DNA of 64,000 nt from DASYFG01 sp036498565 (GTDB lineage Bacteria > Bacillota > Bacilli > Lactobacillales > Lactobacillaceae): assembly GCA_036498565.1 (NCBI GenBank), contig DASYFG010000004.1, positions 62,001 to 126,000 of the forward strand, written 5' to 3'. The notes under the pieces are model-generated. The model searched no databases. It was not told the DNA's origin and saw only the letters and a list, made by a program, of their open reading frames with translations. Numbering within the stretch: position 1 is the stretch's first letter; each line of letters opens with the position of its first letter. This document shows positions 7,642-16,184 of this stretch, piece after piece. Made by a program: the position numbers and the translations under genes.

Positions 7642-8400
7642 ATGATAGCTGAAGAACGAAAAGAAAAAATATTAGCTATTTTAGCAAAACATAAATTTAT
7701 GAAACTCACTGAATTAGAAAGTGTAACGCGGACATCTTTGTCAACGTTAAGACGTGATTTGCAGGATTTAGAAGTTGATGGAAAAGTGAAACGTGTACAT
7801 GGCGGCGTGCAATTACTGGATCACATGCAATCGGAATTAAGTGTGTCAGAAAAACAAACAGTCCATCCCTTGAGTAAACAACGTATTGCTAAATCAGCTG
7901 TTAATTTGTTAGACGATGGCGCAATCATTTTTTTAGATGCTGGCACCACAACTGCTGAAATGATTCCATATTTATCAGAGAAGCATCTTAACATCACCGT
8001 GGTCACTAACTCTGTTCATCATGCGGCAAGGCTGTCGGACTTGATGATTCCAACGATTATTGTAGGCGGTTACATCAAACAAACCACGGACGCGACAATC
8101 GGTGCGGCGGCGGTTACGCAAATTCAACAGATGGCATTTGATGCTTGTTTTATTGGTGCGAACGCCATTGATGAAAAACATGGACTAACGACGCCGGATT
8201 TGGAAGAAGCGGCGATTAAACGGACTGTCATTGAACAATCCAAAAATAGCTATGTTTTAGCAGATAGTTCTAAACTAAATCAAGTTGCATTCGCACAGAT
8301 TGTGCCGTTAAATCAGGTGATTTTGGTGACAAACTCAATTCCAGACGAATTATCGCATTTGAAAAAAAGCGTGAAAGTAATAGAGGTGGATGACATATGA
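7642..8400 (+). CDS. fruR: DeoR-family repressor of the fructose operon
   Basis: 252 residues. The N-terminal DeoR-type HTH (RKEKILAILAKHKFMKLTELESV, then SLSTLRRDLQDLE, KVKRVHGG) is followed by the DeoRC sensor domain with the conserved DAGTTTAEM (phosphate-binding loop near residue 95), VTNS and DACFIGANAID motifs. The effector is likely fructose-1-phosphate by analogy with FruR/LacR relatives. ATG 7642 has AGAGG 5 bases upstream; a GTG at 7636 is less well spaced. The stop overlaps fruK by four bases, so it is the first gene of the operon that it probably represses. Confidence 0.9.
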   Translation: MIAEERKEKILAILAKHKFMKLTELESVTRTSLSTLRRDLQDLEVDGKVKRVHGGVQLLDHMQSELSVSEKQTVHPLSKQRIAKSAVNLLDDGAIIFLDAGTTTAEMIPYLSEKHLNITVVTNSVHHAARLSDLMIPTIIVGGYIKQTTDATIGAAAVTQIQQMAFDACFIGANAIDEKHGLTTPDLEEAAIKRTVIEQSKNSYVLADSSKLNQVAFAQIVPLNQVILVTNSIPDELSHLKKSVKVIEVDDI

Positions 8401-9314
8401 TTTACACAGTGACTTTAAATCCAGCCATTGATTTTTTAACTAAAGTGCCTCAACTCGAAATTGGTGCGGTAAATCGTGCGACTAGCGAGCAGTATTTTGC
8501 TGGTGGAAAAGGTATTAATGTCAGTCGCGTGGTGAAACGAATTGGCGTTGAAAATATTGCATTAGGGTTTTTAGGTGGTTTTACAGGAGCGTTCATTAAA
8601 GAGCAATTAGCTGAGGAAAAAATTGCGACTAATTTTACGCGTGTAACGGGGAATACACGCATTAATGTCAAAATACATGCCGAAACAGAGACGGCAATTA
8701 ATACAAATGGACCAATTGTTACTCAACAGGAACGGGAACAACTTTTGAGTCAATTGGATCAGTTAAAATCAAAGGACATTGTGGTCATTTCCGGTAGTGC
8801 GCCACAGCATGTACCCAAGCGCTATTTTTTGGAAATGATCCAGCATATCCGCGCAAGTGGGGCGCAATTTATCTTGGACGTGGAAGGACAGCCACTCCAA
8901 GATGCACTGCCTTACCAACCATTATTGTTAAAACCAAATCAAGATGAATTAGCCGAATTATTTGGTAAAAAATCATTATCAAATAAAGAGATCAAATATT
9001 ACGGGCAACAGCTACTGGATCAAGGCGCGCAACATGTCATTGTTTCACTAGGCAGTCAAGGCGCCTTGTTGTTTACGCAGCAGGGCATCTATCGCGCTAG
9101 TCCTGTTCATGGTTCTGTGAAAAGTACAGTTGGTGCTGGTGATTCCGTGGTTGCTGGATTTGTTGCGACGTGGCAACAAACTCACGAAACGGTCGCCAGT
9201 TTTAAGTACGGTGTGGCCGCGGGAACAGCAACAGCATTTCACGATGATTTAGCAACAAAAGAACAGATTGAAGCTTTATTAATACAAATTCAAATTGAGA
9301 AAATTGAGGATTGA
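8397..9314 (+). CDS. fruK: 1-phosphofructokinase
   Basis: 305 residues of the PfkB sugar-kinase fold, LacC/FruK group. PfkB signature 1 is AGGKGINVSRV (about 35-45). The anion-hole GAGD is at 246-249, with Asp249 as catalytic base. It phosphorylates fructose-1-phosphate, the product of the FruA permease, to fructose-1,6-bisphosphate. It starts inside the regulator stop and ends three bases before fruA, so the three genes are tightly coupled. Confidence 0.95.
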   Translation: MIYTVTLNPAIDFLTKVPQLEIGAVNRATSEQYFAGGKGINVSRVVKRIGVENIALGFLGGFTGAFIKEQLAEEKIATNFTRVTGNTRINVKIHAETETAINTNGPIVTQQEREQLLSQLDQLKSKDIVVISGSAPQHVPKRYFLEMIQHIRASGAQFILDVEGQPLQDALPYQPLLLKPNQDELAELFGKKSLSNKEIKYYGQQLLDQGAQHVIVSLGSQGALLFTQQGIYRASPVHGSVKSTVGAGDSVVAGFVATWQQTHETVASFKYGVAAGTATAFHDDLATKEQIEALLIQIQIEKIED

Positions 9315-9317
9315 AAA

Positions 9318-11246
9318 ATGAATATTCAAGATTTATTGGCACCTGAAGTGATGATTTTGGATTTACAAGCAACAACAAAACGTGCGGCGTTGGAAGAAAT
9401 TATTGCAAGTCTATATCAAGCCGGTAAAATTCGGGACAAACAAGAATTTTTAGAAGGAATTTTAGCCCGCGAAGCGCAAACCACGACAGGTTTGGGTGAA
9501 GGGATTGCCATGCCACATGCAAAAAATGCGGCCGTTATTGAACCAACCATTGCGTTTGCACGATCAAATAAGGGGGTGAATTATGATGCACTTGATGGGC
9601 AACCTGTTGACCTGTTTTTTATGATTGCCGTACCGACACAAGCCAACGATACGCACTTACAAGCCTTAGCTAATCTGTCTCGTTATCTTCTTCAAGAAGG
9701 ATTCACCAACAAACTAAAAGCCGCAACTTCACCGCAGGCAGTGCGGGATTTGTTCACAGAAGAGCAACCAGCTTCAACTACCATCCAAGTGGCAGAGAAT
9801 GCACCTTATCTTGTTGCTGTGACGGCATGTACAACCGGTATTGCCCACACGTATATGGCAGAAGAAGCGTTAAAAAAAGAAGCAGAAAAGCTTGGCGTGA
9901 ACATTAAAGTGGAAACGAACGGCGCAAGTGGTGTGGGTAATCGTTTGACACCAGAAGACATTGCCAATGCCCAAGGCGTGATCATCGCGGCTGATAAAAA
10001 GGTTGAAATGCAACGCTTTGATGGCAAACCTTTGATTAAACGGCCGGTTGCTGATGGTATTCGTAAACCAGATGAATTGATTGATTTGGCTTTACAAGGT
10101 AATGCACCTGTTTTTTACGCAAACACTAGTGACGAAGCAATCACACAAACCGGTGAACAACTATCGATTGGTAAAGCATTTTATCAACACTTGATGAGCG
10201 GTGTTTCAAGCATGTTACCGTTTGTTATTGGTGGCGGAATTGCTATTGCGCTCGCTTTCTTGATTGATCAATCATTAGGCGTTCCACAAGATAGTCTGTC
10301 AAGTCTAGGAACCTATCATCCGATAGCGGCATTTTTTAAGCAAATTGGTGGTGCCGCATTTGGCTTTATGCTACCTATTTTGGCGGGATATATTGCGTAT
10401 TCTATTGCTGAAAAACCAGGATTGGTTGCAGGTTTTGTGGCGGGCGCTTTGGCGGCAAACGGGTACAACATTAACAATGTTGGTTTGGATGCCGCGCATG
10501 CGCCAATTGCGTCAGGATTCTTGGGCGCATTAGTTGGTGGTTTCCTTGCGGGTGGCATTATGTTGCTACTCCGCAAGCTATTGAATGGTTTGCCAAAATC
10601 TTTGGATGGTATTAAATCAATTTTGTTTTATCCAGTATTTGGGGTTGTACTGACTGGATTTGCAATGTTGGTGATTAACATTCCGATGTCAGCGATTAAC
10701 AGTGGTTTGAATAACTTCTTGTCAGGCCTGAATGGTACAAATGCTTTGTTGTTAGGTACACTGCTTGGTGGTATGATGGCGGTTGACATGGGTGGCCCAA
10801 TTAACAAGGCAGCATACGTCTTTGGCACAGGTACTTTGGCTGCAACTGTTGCGACGGGTGGTTCAGTGGTTATGGCGGCTGTCATGGCCGGTGGAATGGT
10901 GCCACCACTAGCTATCTTTGTGGCAACATTATTATTTAAAAATAAGTTTGATGGTAAGGACCGACAAGCGGGATTGACAAATATTGTGATGGGATTATCT
11001 TTCATTACGGAAGGGGCTATTCCATTTGCCGCGGCTGATCCAGTTCGTGCTATTCCAAGCTTTATTGTCGGATCTGCTTTGGCAGGTGGGATTGTTGGTG
11101 GCTTAGGTATTAAATTGTTAGCACCGCATGGTGGTATCTTTGTGATTGCATTGACTAGTCAACCTATTATGTATCTAGTTGCTGTGCTGATTGGTGCGCT
11201 TGTATCTGGTTTGATTTATGGTTTGCTAAAACGAAGTGAGGGTTAA
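9318..11246 (+). CDS. fruA: PTS fructose-specific EIIABC
   Basis: 642 residues with the order EIIA-EIIB-EIIC. EIIA has the phosphorylated His67 in GEGIAMPHAKN. EIIB starts near 162 and has the phosphocysteine Cys171 in VTACTTGIAHTYMAEEA. EIIC (about 290-640) has multiple Gly/Ala/Leu-rich membrane helices and the conserved FITEGAIPFAAADP. It imports fructose with phosphorylation to fructose-1-phosphate. The full-length three-domain form and the fruK neighbour make the assignment firm. Seven bases separate it from the nucleotidase-like gene. Confidence 0.97.
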   Translation: MNIQDLLAPEVMILDLQATTKRAALEEIIASLYQAGKIRDKQEFLEGILAREAQTTTGLGEGIAMPHAKNAAVIEPTIAFARSNKGVNYDALDGQPVDLFFMIAVPTQANDTHLQALANLSRYLLQEGFTNKLKAATSPQAVRDLFTEEQPASTTIQVAENAPYLVAVTACTTGIAHTYMAEEALKKEAEKLGVNIKVETNGASGVGNRLTPEDIANAQGVIIAADKKVEMQRFDGKPLIKRPVADGIRKPDELIDLALQGNAPVFYANTSDEAITQTGEQLSIGKAFYQHLMSGVSSMLPFVIGGGIAIALAFLIDQSLGVPQDSLSSLGTYHPIAAFFKQIGGAAFGFMLPILAGYIAYSIAEKPGLVAGFVAGALAANGYNINNVGLDAAHAPIASGFLGALVGGFLAGGIMLLLRKLLNGLPKSLDGIKSILFYPVFGVVLTGFAMLVINIPMSAINSGLNNFLSGLNGTNALLLGTLLGGMMAVDMGGPINKAAYVFGTGTLAATVATGGSVVMAAVMAGGMVPPLAIFVATLLFKNKFDGKDRQAGLTNIVMGLSFITEGAIPFAAADPVRAIPSFIVGSALAGGIVGGLGIKLLAPHGGIFVIALTSQPIMYLVAVLIGALVSGLIYGLLKRSEG

Positions 11247-11252
11247 ACGAAA

Positions 11253-11849
11253 ATGACGAAAAAACCAAAGTTATTTTTAGATATGGATAATGTACTCGTC
11301 GATACTTTAACTGTTTTGAATACGTTAAATCCAGCTGATTATCAGGTTGAAAAGCCGGATCAAATTCCAGGTGTTTTCTTAGATTTGGCACCAGTTGAAG
11401 GGGCCGTCCAGGCGGTCAAAGAGTTATCCGTTTATTATGAACTTTTTATCTTATCTACGGCACCGTGGGAAAATCCCAGCGCTTGGCAAGATAAATTGAT
11501 TTGGCTGGAAAAATACTTTGGCAAGGATGTTAAGAGTCCATTTTACAAGCGTGTGATTCTGGCTCACGATAAAGGATTGGTGCATGGTGCTGGTGGTATC
11601 TTAGTTGACGATCGACCTTATCATGGCGCTAGCAGTTGGGATGATGAACAGGCAGATAGTGCGTGGCTCCAGTATGGATATGATCAGCGTTTGATTTGGT
11701 CAAATGAACTGACGCAGTACTTAATTGATGTCGCACAGGTTGCGCAAGGTACACCTAGTTTGAGAGAAGCTGTCAAAGCGGCAAATCGATTTGATTATGC
11801 GTTGATGGGGGATCGCATCACTTTTGAAAAAGCGGATTGGGAAAAATAA
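11253..11849 (+). CDS. 5'(3')-deoxyribonucleotidase-like HAD protein (NT5C family)
   Basis: 198 residues. LFLDMDNVLVDT near the N-terminus carries the HAD nucleophile Asp10 and acid Asp12 in the form used by 5'-nucleotidase type C proteins. Motif II is LSTAPWENPSAW, the Lys lies in VILAHDKGLV, and motif IV is ILVDDRPYHG. The family removes phosphate from deoxyribonucleotides, though the substrate of bacterial members is mostly unproven. It directly follows fruA in the same transcript, which is unusual for a nucleotidase and may mean a role in sugar-phosphate turnover. A terminator follows. Confidence 0.85.
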   Translation: MTKKPKLFLDMDNVLVDTLTVLNTLNPADYQVEKPDQIPGVFLDLAPVEGAVQAVKELSVYYELFILSTAPWENPSAWQDKLIWLEKYFGKDVKSPFYKRVILAHDKGLVHGAGGILVDDRPYHGASSWDDEQADSAWLQYGYDQRLIWSNELTQYLIDVAQVAQGTPSLREAVKAANRFDYALMGDRITFEKADWEK

Positions 11850-11896
11850 ACAGAAAACAGCATCAATTCGATGCTGTTTTCTGTTTATTTTTTTTT
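11848..11896 (+). terminator. Intrinsic terminator of the fructose operon
   Basis: A long stem AAACAGAAAACAGCATC with GATGCTGTTTTCTGTTT, loop AATTC, then a T run. Confidence 0.9.
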
Positions 11897-11962
11897 GCGC
11901 AAACCATTGCATTTAAATGAAAAAACGTTAATCTATTACTAATGGTGAAAAGGAGTGCGCAG

Positions 11963-12823
11963 ATGCAAACATTGGCTTATTACAACGGCAAAATTAGTGA
12001 AATTGACGAGATGATGATTCCTTTAACGGACCGCGGGAATTATTTTGGGGATGGTGTTTATGATGCGACGGTGGTTCGGAATTATCGGATTTTTGGCGTG
12101 GATGAGCATATTGAACGCTTTTTCAATAGTATGGCAGCAGTTGAAATTCAGCCACCTTTTACGCGCGATGAATTGAAAAATTTGCTACAAGAACTCGTGG
12201 AAAAATTAGCGCCCACGTCGCATTTGGTTTACTGGCAAATCACGCGCGGGAGTGCTTTACGCGCGCATCAATATCCCGTGGCGAGCGCGCCGAATTTGAC
12301 GGTGACGATTATGCCAAATCCAGTGACGCGTGAGTTGCAGATGCGAAATCACGCGATTCGCACCGAAGAAGATATTCGATTCTATATGGCCAATGTGAAA
12401 ACTTTGAATTTATTGCCAAACGTCTTGGCGTTTGAACGGGCAGTGCAGGCGGGTGTTGATGAGACGGTGTTTTATCGCAAATTAGCTGACGGTCAAACGC
12501 GAGTGACGGAGGCGGCGCATAGCAATATTCATATTATTTTGGATGGCGCGTTGGTGACTGCGCCGGCCGATAATTTGATTTTAGGTGGTATTGCGCGCAA
12601 ACATTTATTGGCTGCTGCACACGAGTTGAATTTGCCGGTGGTGGAACGGGCGTATACATTGGCCGAACTACAGCGGGCGGATGAAATTATTTTGTCGAGC
12701 TCAGGTTTGTTTGCCGGTCGCGTGACTGAAATTGACGGCGTACCAGCCGGTGGTCGTGCATCAGAATTATTTTTGCCATTACAAGAGCGGGTGATTGACG
12801 AATGGTTTGCATTAACGGAATAA
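11963..12823 (+). CDS. dat: D-amino-acid aminotransferase (class IV)
   Basis: 286 residues from ATG 11963, which has AAGGAG at the right distance. The N-terminus LAYYNGKISEIDEMMIPLTDRGNYFGDGVYD is the Dat/IlvE class IV signature. The PLP lysine is Lys146 in NVKTLNLLPN, which matches D-amino-acid transaminase rather than branched-chain enzymes. Glu183 in VTEAAHSNI binds the pyridine nitrogen. It interconverts D-alanine and D-glutamate for the cell wall. It has no terminator and reads towards the glyQS leader. Confidence 0.92.
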   Translation: MQTLAYYNGKISEIDEMMIPLTDRGNYFGDGVYDATVVRNYRIFGVDEHIERFFNSMAAVEIQPPFTRDELKNLLQELVEKLAPTSHLVYWQITRGSALRAHQYPVASAPNLTVTIMPNPVTRELQMRNHAIRTEEDIRFYMANVKTLNLLPNVLAFERAVQAGVDETVFYRKLADGQTRVTEAAHSNIHIILDGALVTAPADNLILGGIARKHLLAAAHELNLPVVERAYTLAELQRADEIILSSSGLFAGRVTEIDGVPAGGRASELFLPLQERVIDEWFALTE

Positions 12824-12827
12824 TCGC

Positions 12828-13007
12828 TTGACGTCAAACACATTTTGGCGCATAATAAATTTATCTTTTCAAAGTCGCAGTGACGTGGGGTGGCGCCTAG
12901 CTGAGCGGTAGCGAAAATTCGAGTGCCTAGCAATCTGCTAGGAAATCAGGTGGAACCGCGCGCAAGCGTCCTGATGTCAATTTATTTTGGCATCAGGACG
13001 CTTTTTG
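12828..13007 (+). promoter_or_regulatory. Gly-type T-box leader of glyQS, unusually compact
   Basis: Promoter TTGACG (12828-12833), 17 bp, CATAAT (12851-12856). The T-box AGGTGGAACCGCG lies at 12948-12960, with A as the variable base to pair with U73 of tRNA-Gly. The antiterminator pairs ATCAGG (12945-12950) with CCTGAT (12970-12975); the terminator stem is 12965-12976 with 12990-13002. A hairpin CCTAGC-AATCT-GCTAGG (12926-12942) looks like stem III. Only about 85 bases separate the start point from the T-box. A possible specifier is GGT (12907-12909), placed by analogy with the valS leader. Confidence 0.88.
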
Positions 13008-13031
13008 TTTTGATGCGATAAAGGAGCTATT

Positions 13032-13985
13032 ATGACAGACAAACTCTCATTGCAAGACATCATTTTGACTTTGCAAAATTATTGGGCCAAACAAGGGGCC
13101 AACGTGATGCAAGCTTACGACAACGAAGTCGGAGCGGGGACGATGAGCCCGTACACTTTCTTGCGCGCCAATGGGCCTGAACCTTGGAACGCGGCTTATG
13201 TGCAACCTTCACGTCGACCAGCGGACGGGCGTTACGGGGACAACCCAAACCGGATGTTCCAACACCACCAATTCCAAGTGGTGATGAAGCCAAGTCCTGA
13301 CAACATTCAAGAACTTTACTTGGGTTCTTTGGAAGCGCTTGGAATTATTCCAACTGAACATGACATTCGTTTTGTGGAAGACAACTGGGAAAATCCATCA
13401 ATGGGTGCGGCCGGCATTGGTTGGGAAGTCTGGCTGGACGGCATGGAAGTCACGCAATTCACGTATTTCCAACAAGTCGGTGGGATTGAAGTTGATTCAG
13501 TGACGGCTGAAGTTACGTATGGCTTGGAGCGCTTAGCGTCTTATATTCAAAATGTGCCAACGGTTTATGATTTGGAATGGGGAAATGGCGTGTTGTATGG
13601 CGACATTTTCAAAGAACCAGAATATGAACATTCTGTTTATGCGTTTGATGAAAGTGATCAAGCGGTGTTATTGCAACACTTTAATGAATATGAAGCTGAA
13701 GCAACGCGTTTGTTGGGACTTGGCTTGGTGCACCCAGCGTATGACTACATTTTGAAGTCATCGCACACGTTTAATTTGTTGGATGCACGCGGCACGGTTT
13801 CAGTGACGGAACGTGCGGGTTATTTGCACCGAATTCGCGCAATGGCACGTCAAGTGGCGCGCACATTTATCAACGAACGTGCCAAACTTGGTTTCCCGTT
13901 GTTAAAAGATGCGGACTTGCGTGACAAATATTTGGGTGAAAACGGCGTGTATGCGGATGTAGTCAAGGAGGCCGACAATGACTAA
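13032..13985 (+). CDS. glyQ: Glycine--tRNA ligase, alpha subunit
   Basis: 317 residues, slightly longer than the usual 295-305. It begins with the typical LSLQDIILTLQNYWAKQGANV and carries PYTFLRANGPEPWNAAYVQPSRRPADGRYG, a class II catalytic core, then GIGWEVWLDGMEVTQFTYFQQ. The alpha subunit makes glycyl-adenylate in the alpha2beta2 enzyme. AAGGAG precedes the ATG. It overlaps glyS by 8 bases and is controlled by the T-box directly upstream. Confidence 0.97.
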   Translation: MTDKLSLQDIILTLQNYWAKQGANVMQAYDNEVGAGTMSPYTFLRANGPEPWNAAYVQPSRRPADGRYGDNPNRMFQHHQFQVVMKPSPDNIQELYLGSLEALGIIPTEHDIRFVEDNWENPSMGAAGIGWEVWLDGMEVTQFTYFQQVGGIEVDSVTAEVTYGLERLASYIQNVPTVYDLEWGNGVLYGDIFKEPEYEHSVYAFDESDQAVLLQHFNEYEAEATRLLGLGLVHPAYDYILKSSHTFNLLDARGTVSVTERAGYLHRIRAMARQVARTFINERAKLGFPLLKDADLRDKYLGENGVYADVVKEADND

Positions 13986-16050
13986 GACTTTCTTATTGGA
14001 AATTGGTTTAGAAGAAGTGCCAGCGCACTTGGTGACGCCAAGTGCTGAACAGTTGGTCAAGCGGACGCGTGACTTTTTGGCGGCGAATCGTTTGGCGTTT
14101 GGGGATGTGATTTCTTTGTCAACGCCACGTCGTTTGGCGGTGCAAATCACGGATTTGGCAGATGAAAGTGCAGCAATTGATGAAGAACTACGCGGTCCTT
14201 CTATCAAAGTTGCCAAAGACGAAGCCGGCAACTGGAGCAAAGCAGCGCTCGGCTTTGCGCGCGGACAAGGTGCTAGCGCGGATGATTTGACGGAACGTGA
14301 CGGCTATGTTTATTTGAACAAGCACGTTGATGGCGTTGCGGCGGCGGAAATTTTGGCCCGAATTGGCGATGATGTCGTTGCACAAATGAAATTTTCAACG
14401 TACATGAAGTGGGCGAACTTCAGCTTTGAATATGTGCGTCCAATTCGTTGGTTGATTGGTTTGTTGGATGAGGCGGTTTTGGATTTCAACGTGTTGGACG
14501 TCCAAAGTGGTCGTGTGAGTCGCGGTCATCGTTTCTTGTCTGACGGCGATGTGACGATTGCAAGTGCCACTTCTTATGTTGATGATTTGCAAGCGGCGTT
14601 TGTTTTGGTTGATGCCAAAGCCCGTAAAGCAGAAATTCGTCAGCAAATTGAACAATTGGCGGCGGACAACAACTGGACGTTGCACGTTGATGAAGATTTG
14701 TTAGAAGAAGTCAACAACATTGTCGAATGGCCAACGGCGTTTGCGGGAAACTTCGCGCCAGAATATTTGCAAGTGCCTGATGAAGTGTTGATCACGTCAA
14801 TGCGCGAACACCAACGTTTCTTCTATGTAACGGATGCAAATGGCGCTTTGTTACCGCACTTCATTTCTGTGCGTAACGGAAATGCGCAACATTTGGATAA
14901 TGTGATTGCTGGAAATGAAAAAGTGTTGGTCGCGCGTTTGGAAGATGCGAAGTTCTTCTTTAATGAAGACCAACAACACGACATCGCTTATTACATGAAC
15001 AAAGTGGCCAAGTTGGTTTTCCATGCCAAAATTGGTTCAATTCCAGAACACATGTCACGCGCTGGTTTGGTTGCTGATTTGTTGGCCAAACGCGTTGGCG
15101 CCGATGTGCAAACAGCGGATTTGGCTCGCGCTAGTGAGATTTACAAGTTTGATTTGATGACGGGAATGGTCGGTGAATTTGACGAATTGCAAGGTGTGAT
15201 GGGTGAAAAGTACGCCAAGTTGTTTGGTGAAAATGACGCCGTGGCGGCCGCGATTCGCGAACACTATTTGCCCGATTCTGCCGATGGGGCTGTGCCAGCT
15301 ACGGATTTGGGCGCAGTATTGGCTGTTTCTGACAAACTCGCTAGCATTTTGGCCTTCTTCGCGGCTGGTTTGACGCCAAGTGGATCAAACGATCCGTACG
15401 CTTTGCGTCGGGCGGCCAGCGGTGTAGTGCGGATTTTGCAAGCCAAAAACTGGCGTGTGGCGTTGAATCCTTTGTTGGATGATGTGATTGCAGCTTTGCA
15501 AAACGATGCGCATGGTTTGCCAGTGGAAGTTGTTGCAAAGTTGGCGGAAGTTAAACCTGCCGTGATTGAATTCTTGGTGGATCGTGTCCGCCAACAATTA
15601 AGCGACGTGCGCTTTGACATTGTAGCCGCTGGAACGGCTGGCGTGATCAATGCGGATTTGGTTTATGTTGCCCAACGCACGCAAGTCTTGGCGGCGCACG
15701 CTGATGACGCCGACTTCCGCGATATAATGGAAGCTTTGACGCGTGTGCAAAACTTGGCCGTTAAGAACCCAGTCGATGCAGTCGTTGATGCAACTTTGTT
15801 TGAAAACGATGCTGAACGCGCGTTGTTTGCCGCAACCGCTGATTTGGATGTGCATGCTTTGGAAGCGCAAGGCGCTGAAAATGTTTATGCAAGTTTGGCA
15901 ACATTGCAAGCACCAATTGCTGATTATTTTGATCAAACGATGGTCATGGCCGATAACGAAGCCGTGAAAACAAACCGTTTGGCGCAATTAAACGCGATTA
16001 ACAAGTTGATTGCTGGCTTGGGTGATTTGCGTGAAATTAACGTAAAATAA
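13978..16050 (+). CDS. glyS: Glycine--tRNA ligase, beta subunit
   Basis: 690 residues, the normal size. The N-terminus TFLLEIGLEEVPAHLV is diagnostic. The central HD-like domain (residues about 350-470, FHAKIGSIPEHMSRAG and VMGEKYAKLFGE) and the C-terminal anticodon-binding DALR-type region follow. It binds tRNA-Gly and completes aminoacylation with GlyQ. A terminator follows three bases after the stop. Confidence 0.97.
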   Translation: MTKTFLLEIGLEEVPAHLVTPSAEQLVKRTRDFLAANRLAFGDVISLSTPRRLAVQITDLADESAAIDEELRGPSIKVAKDEAGNWSKAALGFARGQGASADDLTERDGYVYLNKHVDGVAAAEILARIGDDVVAQMKFSTYMKWANFSFEYVRPIRWLIGLLDEAVLDFNVLDVQSGRVSRGHRFLSDGDVTIASATSYVDDLQAAFVLVDAKARKAEIRQQIEQLAADNNWTLHVDEDLLEEVNNIVEWPTAFAGNFAPEYLQVPDEVLITSMREHQRFFYVTDANGALLPHFISVRNGNAQHLDNVIAGNEKVLVARLEDAKFFFNEDQQHDIAYYMNKVAKLVFHAKIGSIPEHMSRAGLVADLLAKRVGADVQTADLARASEIYKFDLMTGMVGEFDELQGVMGEKYAKLFGENDAVAAAIREHYLPDSADGAVPATDLGAVLAVSDKLASILAFFAAGLTPSGSNDPYALRRAASGVVRILQAKNWRVALNPLLDDVIAALQNDAHGLPVEVVAKLAEVKPAVIEFLVDRVRQQLSDVRFDIVAAGTAGVINADLVYVAQRTQVLAAHADDADFRDIMEALTRVQNLAVKNPVDAVVDATLFENDAERALFAATADLDVHALEAQGAENVYASLATLQAPIADYFDQTMVMADNEAVKTNRLAQLNAINKLIAGLGDLREINVK

Positions 16051-16052
16051 AC

Positions 16053-16080
16053 AAAAAAGACGGATATTCCGTCTTTTTTT
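16053..16080 (+). terminator. Intrinsic terminator after glyQS
   Basis: The stem AAAAAAGACGGA/TCCGTCTTTTTT with a T run. Confidence 0.88.
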
Positions 16081-16121
16081 ATTGAATATAAAAATATAAA
16101 ATGTATAAATATACAAAATAC

Positions 16122-16150
16122 TTGCATTGCAAAAACCGACCTGCTAAACT
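16122..16150 (+). promoter_or_regulatory. Promoter of the amino-acid ABC transporter
   Basis: TTGCAT (16122-16127), 17 bp, TAAACT (16145-16150), within an AT-rich stretch and 35 bases before the start codon. Confidence 0.6.
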
Positions 16151-16184
16151 AAAAAAATCAAGTTAAGCAAACAGGAGAAACGCC

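Noticed and set aside
12889..12945. A tRNA gene in the glyQS leader
   Set aside because: D-arm-like and T-arm-like strings are present, but no 7-bp acceptor stem, anticodon arm or correct spacing can be drawn; the T-box and terminator explain the region.
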